Source: Nelumbo lutea
Lineage: Eukaryota > Streptophyta > Magnoliopsida > Proteales > Nelumbonaceae
DNA: 64,000 nt
Direction: 5' to 3'
Assembly: GCA_022828595.1 (NCBI GenBank)
Contig: JAKGHH010000004.1
Span: forward strand, 24,560,372 to 24,624,371
Positions 47,779 through 64,000 of the stretch are shown here, one piece after another. The number at the start of each line of letters is the position of its first letter. The first letter of the stretch is position 1. The notes under the pieces were generated by a model. That model had not been told where the DNA came from. It worked only from the letters and a program-made list of their open reading frames with translations, and did no database searches. Made by a program: the position numbers and the translations under genes.

Positions 47779-48177
47779 GGGTGTCAATGGACTGGTTTTG
47801 AATTGGACCCTATCCAATTCAAAATCAATTTGGATAGATTGGACAGACCAAAGAGACATATGAGATTGGACCAATCTAGACCAAAATATTTTTTAGATTG
47901 GATTGGACCTGATTCACCCGTAATAAATTTATATTGGATTAAGCCAACATCTGATCCATTGATATAAAATAAGAATATAGGTGTCAATGGACCAAATTTG
48001 GATTGAAATAATCTAAATTAAAATAAAATTGAATAGATTAGACGGTCCAGACATTGAATTGAACCGGTCCAAAATGATCCAAAATATTCATTGGATTAGA
48101 TTGGACCTGATCCATTTATAATGGAGTCGCATTGAACTGGATAGGATTAGACCAAATCCAGTCCAATTAACACCCTT
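47779..48177. mobile_element. MITE, 'GGTGTCAATGGACC' family, dimeric copy
   Basis: GGGTGTCAATGGACTGGTTT at 47779, a second start GGTGTCAATGGACCAAATTT at about 47980, and a closing AATTAACACCC at 48174. Probably one element inserted beside or into another, or an internal duplication. Confidence 0.8.
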
Positions 48178-49786
48178 AGTGTAGGTGTGGGTTAGACTAG
48201 TTTTATGCGTTAAAGTTGGAGTTATCGGCTTTAACTTAATACATGACCCAGGCCCAAGCTACTGAAAGATATCTTCCTCCAAACACCAACTAACCATTTT
48301 TCTGTCACCGTTACGCTTCAATGTTAAGATTTAGAAAGCAAGTAGTCGATGGAAACGGCTGCTATTAAGATGGTCATGTCAACCTTTTAATCTACTTCCT
48401 TCATTTCTGCCACAATTCAGGCTTTTTGTTTTTTTAATAAATTGTCGAAACCTCTTGACCTAGCTGAATCCTCCCCTGAAAATTGGTAATTGTAGTCGCT
48501 TCCTATTAATTTTTTAATACAGTTGCAAGTAGATCATCTTTATTATTAGAATCTTCTAACAAGAGTACCCATGCAATTTCTATTAAGACTGATTTCTACA
48601 AAAAATAATACAAACTTTATAAACAATAAGAAGTAGATAAATTTAAAATTGCAGATTTAAGTTGAGCGATAAAATAAAAAAAAAAAAAATTGGAAGGGTT
48701 TGGAAAGATAAGTGGTTGATATGAAAAAAATAATTAGAAAATAAATATTTTTATTAAAAGTAATTGCATGGGTATTCTGAATATTTTTATACATCTATTT
48801 AGAGGAATCTAATCGATCTACAACCAGAGGTAGACTGCTTGCAACCATGAAAGATAATTACAATTACCAAATCATGAAAGATTTTAGCAATTTACCCATT
48901 TTTTTTATTTCAATGAATTTAACTATATTAATTATTATGATTTATATTCGACTCCGATAACCGAAAAGACAAGATGCCAAAAACAGTTATAACCAATGGA
49001 AATTGATTCTTTGGATATCATGTCATTCGGGCAGCATAGATTTTTCCGTGGATCCGTGGATAGGTAATGAGATTGTAAGATAAGAGGTGTCGGTGTCGTC
49101 AAATTTGAATTGGATGATTTCTCTCCTTGTATTTATTATGGGGGAAAAGGATTTGATTTGTAGCAGCCAAAGGTTGTTGTTTGGAAAGTGAAGATGAAAT
49201 GTGAAGTGAACACTCAATCTCCATATTCCTTTGTTTTTTCCGTAATAGTTTTAATCTCTATTAAATTCAAATAGATTGGGATTTTGGAGGTTTTTATAGA
49301 AATGGGCTTATTGATCACTGGATCGCCCCATGTATATCGTCCTACCCATTATGGGCCTGGCCCATAAATTCTAATTATGACGTCCTTATAGTTGGGCTCC
49401 ATTTGATGCGTTCCGTGTCGATTGTTGGTTTTTAGAAGCTGCCGAAAGACTTTTCCCCGAAAAGAAGTAAGAAGTTTGATTCAAATTTATTTCAAAAAGT
49501 TGAAAATAAAACCTCTTGCCGTTTTTTGTCTCGTCTTTGGGAGAAAGACTCACCTCCAACAAAACGGTATGTGGACTGTCAAAATTCAATAAAAAAAAAA
49601 AAAAAAACTTACCAAAAGACACTTAATTTAAGTCTGGCCGTGAGGCGGTGACTTCTACTGCCGGTAAGGCTGTCTCCACTGGACACGTTAGCTCATACAA
49701 TCATGCATCTTTTACTGTTGCATGGAAGTGGTGTGCGGATGAACGTATCAGAGGATAGTGGATTATCATTGTCTAATTAATAATAT
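48178..49786. other. Intergenic DNA, no gene supported
   Basis: AT-rich. 48500-48860 contains words and inverses such as AGTTGCAAGTAGATCATCTT opposite GATCTACAACCAGAGGTAGA, suggesting another small inverted-repeat element. Nothing else seen. Confidence 0.45.
48510..48850. mobile_element. Putative MITE
   Basis: The left arm (CAGTTGCAAGTAGATC, then AATCTTCTAACAAGAGTACCCATGC) and right arm (GCATGGGTATTCTGAA, GAGGAATCTAATCGATCTACAACC) are imperfect inverses about 340 bp apart. Non-coding interior. Confidence 0.5.
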
Positions 49787-50032
49787 TTGGACGGTTGGAC
49801 CGGAAAATCAGAAATCAGTCAGATGATCATTTCATTTTATCTCAAAACCGTTATTTTGCCAAAAACTATTAATTTAATCAGTCTGACAGTCAAACTGTTC
49901 AATGGTTTTTACTGTATATTTTTTTCTTTCTTTAATATTTTTTATTTTATTATAAGAATGATCGGACTATTTGACCGAAGGACTGGACTCCTGACCCATT
50001 CATTATCCAATCCGGTTTTAAAAACCTTGATG
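49787..50032. mobile_element. MITE of the 'CCGGTTTT' family, copy 3
   Basis: ATTTGGACGGTTGGACCGGA at the left, CCAATCCGGTTTTAAAAACC at the right. Closest in text to the copy at 9666 (CTCAAAACCGTTATTTTGCC). Confidence 0.7.
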
Positions 50033-50044
50033 TAAACAACCTAA

Positions 50045-50375
50045 TATTTGACCTCTCAAGTACCCAACGTGAAGTTTTTAGTTACGCCCAAGCCTGGGTG
50101 AGACAATGGTTGGGCTTTCTCCTTTTCACCCTTCAAGTCTGAAGTTTTTGGTTACTATTGTCATGGAACGGGTGACTTTCTGTGTATCTCCGTTTTTGAG
50201 AGTTTCTTGATGAGTTTTAACTCTGTTGGAGGTTGGTCCTCCTTTATTGGCGTTTTCATCTTTCAAGTTAACCTTTTCATTCTTTTTATTTACTGTTGAT
50301 GATTGTACTCTCATGCATTGTATTTAAGATTCTGAGCATTCTTAATAAAATTAGCCATTGCCTTCGAAAAAAAAC
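50045..50375 (+). mobile_element. LINE (L1-type) 3' untranslated end with poly-A
   Basis: The text from AGTTTCTTGATGAGTTTTAA, GGTTGGTCCTCCTTTATTGG and CATGCATTGTATTTAAGATT to GCCTTCGAAAAAAAAC is the typical 3' end of plant L1-like elements. No ORF2 is left. Confidence 0.6.
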
Positions 50376-50654
50376 AGTACACAACGTGATGTCGTGATAC
50401 CTTAAGAAAGTCCTTAAAAAAAGTATCCAACGTGACGACCAAAGACTCAAGTGAGCAAAAGGTTTGACTATGAACAATACTGGGTCATCAGTTCAATTGG
50501 TTGGATAGAATATAATAAATTAATAATATTAATTATAAATATAAAATATAAATTGAAATAAAAAAAGGATTAATTCAATTTGACCACCAAACAAAAAGTT
50601 ATGGCATTAGAAAGTTGATGAGAAATTAAAAAAAAGGAAGCCAAGTAGCCAACG

Positions 50655-50824
50655 ATTTTATAAAATCAGAACTGGTTGTTTGATTTCCCGGTTGGATCAG
50701 CCGATTGACTTTTGATCAAAATTTCACAACTGGTTTTTAGGATATGATCGGATCAGATCAGTCGATGGACCAGTTTATGGTTTTTCCAGTTGGACTGATC
50801 AGTCCGGTCCGGTTCAGTAAACAC
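50655..50824. mobile_element. Possible partial 'CCGGTTTT' MITE
   Basis: AAAATCAGAACTGGTTGTTT at left and GTCCGGTCCGGTTCAGTAAA at right, with GATTGACTTTTGATCAAAAT inside. Ends are decayed. Confidence 0.45.
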
Positions 50825-51404
50825 GGGTAGGAGAGTAGGTATGGATGAAATTAGAGGAAATAGACTGAGAGGTTCTGGTTTGTTTTGGCATATCATGTTC
50901 GCGAATGAAGATCAATTTGATCCACGCCAACGGTAATGATCTCGTAATGTCAAACACGTTGCACTGTGTCATAATAATTTCCGCCTCTAATTTAGGAAAT
51001 TTTTATTAATGTGTTCTGTGTTAAGCAAAAGCAGTCCACATTAGCTCGTGGATGTTTGAAATGAATGAATTGAGCATATTCCATGACATAAACTATAAAA
51101 ATAAGTAAATAAAAATATAAATGGGTATCCGGGATACAAATCCAACAACTAAGGCTAATTGCAGAGAACCATTTAATTAGACGCATATTTTGTAGGAAGT
51201 AATTGGCAATTATTAATTCAGGCTCCAATGAAGCATAATACATATGCAGTTTGAATCTACTGATAAATAATTATTTATTTGGTTGGTCCATTGCTGGATC
51301 CCTAATAAGTAATAACAATACACCACCTGATCGGGACCCGTCCATGTGCACGAATCACATGCGAAGAAATGGATTTTTCCGTTTCAAAAAATATCACCTT
51401 CTCA

Positions 51405-51975
51405 CAAGGGATCCTTTTGGTTTACGGGATTAGAGATTTAGTATTAGAACTGGATTGGCCCATTCCAATTTCATCGGAATCTTATTCTCATTCATGATGG
51501 AATGGTATTTCCCCATTTGAATATGGCTAGGGGTGACAATGAGCCGAGTTTTTCACGAGCTGTTCGAGCTTGGTTAAAATCGAACCGATTTCAGTGGCTC
51601 GATTATTAAATGAGCCAAGCTCGAGCCTATTAGAGCTCGGCTCGTGAGCCGGCTCAAATATATATATATATATATATATAATAAAAATATTATAATTCTT
51701 AAAATTTTAAATAAAAAATAAAAAATTTTTTATATACAATTTTTATTTTTATAAAATATTTTTTTTCTCAAAATCGAGCTTGAGTCTGGTACTATTCGAT
51801 TCAGCTCGGCTCGAATCCACCCCTAAGTATGACCATTCCCTCTTCTTCCCTTGTGAATGAAATTCCATTCCATCTGATTTCAATTCTTATTCTGATTCTC
51901 TTCCGAATCAAATAGGCTATGAGAATAAACCATTTTGATTTCAATTCCAACTGTAAACCAGATGGACCCTAATGC
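51405..51975. mobile_element. 'Element G' MITE interrupted by a younger hAT-like MITE
   Basis: Outer halves 51405-51528 and 51830-51975 are element G (CCATTCCAATTTCATCGGAA; CATTCCATCTGATTTCAATT). The inner element runs from TAGGGGTGACAATGAGCCGA (about 51529) to CTCGGCTCGAATCCACCCCTA (about 51825), with GAGCTCGGCTCGTGAGCCGG inside and a (TA)n at 51658. The bases flanking the insert, AATATGGC and AGTATGAC, look like an 8-bp target duplication with two changes. Confidence 0.75.
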
Positions 51976-52324
51976 TCGGTTTAGAATGAGTACAAATATA
52001 AATATGTACAATGCAAATACATACAAAATAATATAAAATATGAGGTTTTGCATTCTACAAATTTGTATTTATATTCTTTCCAAACTGAGCTTAAGATTCA
52101 ATTTGCTGCTTGAGGCTACACAGTAGAAGTAGACCATCCCCCTCCCTTAACCCCCCAACCTTGATGGCAGAGGGATTTGATAATATCAAAGATTCAATTT
52201 GAAAACAATATAAATACAAATATGTACAGTGCAAAATTTTGTATACATGTTTCTAAACCCTACACACATGACACCACAGTTGCACATTGGAAGTGAGATT
52301 GGCTTCTATCAGGGCAAATCTATG

Positions 52325-52480
52325 CCCACACCATTCTAACAGCCTTTTGTAACTTTGCATTGGGAATATCTCTCCATTAAATAAAGCACGCAAGTGTGAA
52401 GATATTTTCAATGCAAGGCAGTAGAAGCTGCCCGAATGGGCTTTTCCTTGACTGAAGCCAAACTCGTTGGAATCATACAA
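52325..52480. repeat. Stem-loop repeat family B, copy 3
   Basis: TTGCATTGGGAATATCT (about 52356-52372) pairs with AGATATTTTCAATGCAA (about 52400-52416). It is followed by GAAGCTGCCCGAATGGGCTT and TTGACTGAAGCC, shared with 15143-15215. Confidence 0.7.
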
Positions 52481-53019
52481 ATACAGGAGATTGTTATCGA
52501 TGTAGGGCTGTGGTGTCCCGTGGGTAGGAGATCGGGGTTGTAACATCACCGGGTAGTCCATCCCCTGACCCATAAAGCTGCCTCTACTTAATATTTTGCT
52601 TAGACCAATTAGTGGATTGATCCCATTCCCCATATAAAGTATTGAAGTGTTTTTCTTTTTTTAGTAGGAAAAACTAAGTGTTTTTCTGGAAGCTTATTGA
52701 AACGGTTCTTATATTCTCCAACACCAATGTATCAATTTCCTCTTTCTTGGCTCTTGGGAGTTTCCTTTAAGAATTTTATACCATTTTTCCCCTTTTTCCA
52801 AATCCTGTTGGCATCCTCCTGGTGAGGTTCCTCGTTTTCTGTGCTAATTTTCTCTTTCCCCCAACTAAGAAAACTTCTAATAGAAAGTCTGACTGACCTA
52901 GTTACTATCAGGGTTGCTCATTGGATCTTGATAACAGTGGCACTCAAGAGGTTTCTGTATAAATGATAGCAGGGATTAGCATGCTGTGTCTAGATTTTCA
53001 GCCCATGGGCAGGTATTGA

Positions 53020-53290
53020 TTGCAGTTAGTTCCCTCCTCTCCATTGGTTCCACCAAGAATCAAGACTAATTTTGATGGGTGCTCGGTTGATAATCCTAAC
53101 CCATCAAGAGTATAGGAGCTTTTGGTATACATGATTACATTGTGGTTCTTTCTTTACTGATAAATGATAATGCATATTGTATTGGAACGTGATTAGAGTG
53201 GAGATTATTTCCCTTGTTTATGGCCTTGGAGTCATGCTTGTAATGGGTGACAGTCAGTTTAAGGTGCAGTGACATTCACAAAAAAAAAAA
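53020..53290 (+). mobile_element. RNase H-like remnant of a non-LTR retrotransposon
   Basis: Reads PRIKTNFDGCSVDNPNPSRV and, after a stop and shifts, fragments such as LLINDNAYCIGT and LFPLFMALESCL. This is the order of the RNase H domain found at the end of plant LINE polyproteins (NFDG, N-P-G/N-P-S, E-x-x-A positions). Several stops; not functional. Confidence 0.6.
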
Positions 53291-53532
53291 ATAGTTTGGA
53301 TGCACAAAGCAGCCAATGGTCCTTGGTCTCTCCAAACAGAACCAGGCAAGAAGCTGTATCAAATCTGTCGTTGTTAACTAAATTTGAGGGGTTAAAGCTT
53401 GCTTGTTTGGTTTGAGTTTGGCATCATTGGATAGGTTAGTCCATTACCCATTCGGGATCACATGATTTGGACATCAATTGAGTAGGTTATGGCCAATTTA
53501 TGGACAGCCAAGTAGCTGAGTCCAAATCAGCT

Positions 53533-53672
53533 CCTCACAAGGTTGTCCCTCACAACATCCCACAGCACATCTCCCGATGATGACATCATCATTTCTGGGA
53601 TTATCATCGGGAGTTATTCTCAATACACAGCGGGGATGTGCTGTGCGACGTTGTGGGGGGTTGATTTGGTCT
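53533..53672. repeat. Stem-loop repeat family A, copy 3
   Basis: CTCCCGATGAT (53571-53581) pairs with ATCATCGGGAG (53603-53613), and CACAACATCCCACAGCACAT pairs imperfectly with ATGTGCTGTGCGACGTTGTG. The loop contains ATGATGACATCATCAT, itself self-complementary in part. Confidence 0.75.
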
Positions 53673-53933
53673 CCAAGTAGCCACAATTCTGTGACAGAAT
53701 TTTTGGTAATTTTGTTAGTTTTATTTTTGAATTAAAACTCTTCTATTTTTAGAATTCGTTTGATATGTATTAGTTTTAGAAATTGTTTCTTACCAAAAAG
53801 AGTAACTGTAGAAACCCTTTTTAGGACTTCTTTCTTAGTTTGGTAGCCATCTCAAAGAACTGTTTAACCTAAATACTTAAGCTGTTAGGTGACGTTTCTG
53901 ATTTTTTTTTTATTCTCTAGCACGCCCTCTTTG

Positions 53934-54258
53934 GGGTGAGCAGTTTATTCAGTTTAAAACCGAATTGAATAAACCAAAATAAAAAAAATGCAAACCAAAT
54001 TACAAGAAAACCAAAACTGAAAATTTTGGTTAAAAACCAAATTTAATTAATATAATATATATATTATGAAATTTCTTTGTAATATATTATATATAAATAT
54101 ATAGCATATTGTATATTATATATTACATATTATATAATGAGTTCTGGTTAATTTGGTTTTTCGGTTAACCGAATTTCTAACTTTGAAAAGCGAAACCAAA
54201 AACCGAACTAACCGAACCAAATTACCCAAAAAACGAAAAACAGAGACCCACCCATACC
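53934..54258. mobile_element. MITE-like repeat with TGGGGTGAGC / ACCCACCCA ends
   Basis: TTTGGGGTGAGCAGTTTATT at left and AACAGAGACCCACCCATACC at right. The interior is made of AAACCGAATT / AATTTGGTTTTTCGGTTAAC words and a (TA)-rich centre. Confidence 0.65.
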
Positions 54259-54926
54259 TTGTATTGAAATTTAATTATTATAAAATGGGTAATAAGGACC
54301 AAATACTAGACCATTTGGTCAAATAAACTCTAATACCATCCCAAGAAACCATTCAACCTAAAAGCTTAAGCTGTTGCGTGAAGTCATTGAATAGGTTTTT
54401 ATTATCTAACAAGCCATACTATCTAGATTTATGACTAGGACAAAGTTTAGATTAGGGAAATAAATCTATATTAGGTCCATGATGTTGCTTTAAAGGAGAA
54501 CGACAAAAGTGAGAATAAAATATTGCGGAGCTGAAATGGAAGAAGGTTTGCTTTCTTCAACCTTATGTAGGGTAAGGGTTTTCCCCTATTTTATTTCTCG
54601 CGGTTAAATCTTATTTATTTTTTCAATTTTATTTTAATTTATTTCAAAAAATAAAAAAGATAACAGGGGAAGGCACAATCATGCCGTTTACCGTTTAGTG
54701 CAGGAAATCCCGTCTCCCTGCTATATATATATATATATATTTTACATCTATTGATTCTATTCTTTATGGCATAGTTGCTTCTGTGATGACTGATGACTTA
54801 AGTCATGCAAATGCTCAATCAGCATTGGCCTATGATGAGGTAGGAAGCCCTCAAATCAAAATAAATTACTTTTCAGGCCATAAACCCCCGTGGCCACATA
54901 TTCGAACCAAAAAAATAGACATCCAA

Positions 54927-55225
54927 GGGGCCGTTAGACACTGAATGTTTTGTTTTAACTTGCCTTCTGAACTGCAACATCAGCAAAAAATACATTTTCT
55001 CCCACTCTGTTTTTGTTCTGAGAAGTGAAAATCAGATGGTTTTGTTTCCAAAAACAAATCTTTTTTTTTTGAAACAGAAAATATATTGTCTGAAATAAAA
55101 ACAAATTTTCACTTTTCAAACATTTGGGGAAAAAACATACACATACACAGCCATTTTGTTTTGAGAAACATTCTGTTTTCAACCAACAAGAAAAACAATT
55201 TACTTAAAGAACGTCCAATGAGGCC
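54927..55225. mobile_element. MITE, 'element H', copy 3
   Basis: GGGGCCGTTAGACACTGAAT, then GTTTTGTTTT at left; AAAACAATTTACTTAAAGAA, then CGTCCAATGAGGCC at right. Confidence 0.6.
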
Positions 55226-55704
55226 ATAATTTGAGTACAAATGTTCATGGTGTGGAGTTTCAGTCCACAAATTATCTACAAGCAGAAAATTTATCGAATA
55301 ATCTTTAATGCGCATCCACCAGAATGATTACCTTCCACTTTATCAATGTTCCTATTAAAGAACATTCATTCTTGGAGTTTGATGGAAGATTATGGTTATT
55401 TTCCGGATTGGGCTTTGTAATGATGGGAATACAATCTTGCAATTTCATGGCATATTTTGATTCCATTCCGCATTGGGCTTTGTATTGATGAAAACTTGAC
55501 TTGTAAACATGTTTGGAATCCATTTTTTAGCCAAATGAGAGAGACTGAAAACCAGAAATCTGGAGGCTGGAGTGGTAGGAAATGAAAAGAAATAAAGAGC
55601 ACCACTGCAATCTGGAAACGTTTTCGGTATGGTAGGCAAAATCAAGGGGAGGTATTCAGGATGGGAAACAGTTATAAAATCCTATTTACAATTTTGACAG
55701 ATAA
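55226..55704. other. 3' flank of the BONZAI gene
   Basis: Probably includes the 3' UTR. A diverged direct repeat, CCGGATTGGGCTTTGTAATGATG and CCGCATTGGGCTTTGTATTGATG (starts about 55402 and 55468), is visible. No other gene. Confidence 0.5.
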
Positions 55705-63031
<7,327 letters not shown>

Positions 63032-63238
63032 CTGCAGAAAATAGGAAAGCATAAGTTATGGATATATCACTTCAGCCTTGCACACCAGAAAAAAAGGCAC
63101 CAACATGCTAAATTAACAACAGTTACCATTGCAAGAACCCAGAAGAAGTTATTCAGTATTGCGCTTACATATTCTCCATGTTCCATTCAAATCATATCTA
63201 CCAAAGATGATTTTTTTTTCTAATAAGAAATTTCATTT

Positions 63239-64000
63239 TGTGAATAAACCCTAGTTGATTCTAGGTCAAAGTAGAGAAGAAGAAAGAAGAAAGAAGAAAG
63301 AAAAGAGAAAGAAGAAGAACAAGGATAGGAGAAGAGTGTTCGGCCAGACTAGAAGAGAGGATGTTCAAAAGTCACTCTCCTAGTCGACCCACTTGACTTT
63401 TATTCATAAAACTTGAGTTACAAGAAAGACAATTTTGTCCCTCATAGAAGATGGGACACATAACTTAAACTCAGATACAATAGATATTTCACTTTCAATA
63501 AGATAACCAGAATGACCAAAATACCCCTGACTCGAGCATTCTAACACTCACCCTCAAGCTGGAGAGTATATATCATATAGTCCCAACTTGTTACAAATGT
63601 AATCTATTCTTCCCCGAGACAAACCTTTTGTGAAGAGATCTGCCCACTGATTTCCTGAGCTCACATGAGATGTAGTTATTACCCCACTTATCACTTTCTC
63701 TCTCACAAAGTGACAATCCACCTCAATATATTTATTTCTTTCATGGAAGATAGGATTGGATGAGATGTGAACAGTAGCTTGGTTATCACAGTATAGTTTC
63801 ATGGGTTTGTCAATTGAGAAACCCATCTCCTGTAGTAGGTTCTTCAGCCATCACATGTGGTATGGGCCATAGGCCTGTACTCTGCTAGCCACCACTGTTT
63901 GCTTCTTGCTCTTCCAAGTTATAAGATTGCCACCCAGGAAGGTACAATACCCTCCTGTCTGATATAGAGCTAGCCCAATCAACATCTGTGTACCCTACTA
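63239..64000 (-). mobile_element. Ty1/Copia retrotransposon: 3' LTR and RNase H, cut by the window edge
   Basis: On the minus strand the sequence reads the end of the Copia polyprotein: YTDVDWASSISDRR, GGNLITWKSKKQTVVA, then LLQEMGFSIDKPMKLYCDNQ, HERNKYIEVDCHFVREK and QWADLFTKGLSR, i.e. the RNase H region. The stretch between QTVVA and LLQEM is garbled, with a stop, so the copy is defective. A purine tract (TTGAGGGTGAG) then precedes TGTTAGAATGCTCGAG at about 63546, the start of the 3' LTR, which ends near TTATTCACA at about 63239. It lies upstream of the BONZAI exon at 63031 in the same orientation, probably in an intron. Confidence 0.85.

Overview
This is nuclear DNA from a flowering plant. 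The genes have GT-AG introns of plant type, the regions between genes are AT-rich, and the families are plant ones: an ORTHRUS/VIM methyl-DNA-binding E3 ligase, a BONZAI copine, a group X ERF factor and PAM16. Plant LINE, Copia, Gypsy, PIF/Harbinger and MITE remains lie between and inside them. I cannot name the species. Nothing bacterial, organellar or CRISPR-like is present.

Layout. 1-1075: first exon of a minus-strand glycyl-tRNA synthetase that runs off the left edge. About 2,050-4,600: a decayed PIF/Harbinger transposon. 5,650-6,540: an aldehyde oxidase pseudogene fragment. 7,000-15,800: repeats only, including a tandem duplication with a perfect palindrome, a minisatellite, several MITEs and a LINE tail. 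17,181-24,279: a complete nine-exon ORTHRUS/VIM gene (+), which I could assemble exon by exon in one frame (757 codons). 25,000-26,300: a Gypsy LTR and gag remnant. 32,047-32,779: PAM16 (+), probably with an untranslated first exon far upstream. 33,000-42,800: mostly MITEs, some nested, and unassigned DNA. 42,865-44,253: an ERF transcription factor (-) whose start codon is unclear. 44,800-55,300: MITEs, a LINE 3' end and an RNase H remnant. 55,705-63,031: the last twelve exons of a BONZAI copine (-). From about 63,239: a Copia element lying in a BONZAI intron and cut by the window edge.

The genes do not form one pathway. Cytosolic/mitochondrial glycine charging, maintenance of DNA methylation, mitochondrial protein import, stress transcription and membrane/immune homeostasis are simply neighbours. 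What links the window is repeat colonisation: at least six short inverted-repeat families occur in several copies each, some nested in one another and several inside introns. The most specific oddities are the out-of-frame transit-peptide-like start of GlyRS, the missing ATG of the ERF, and two hairpin repeat families ('A' and 'B') that I do not recognise. I found no convincing undescribed multi-gene system.
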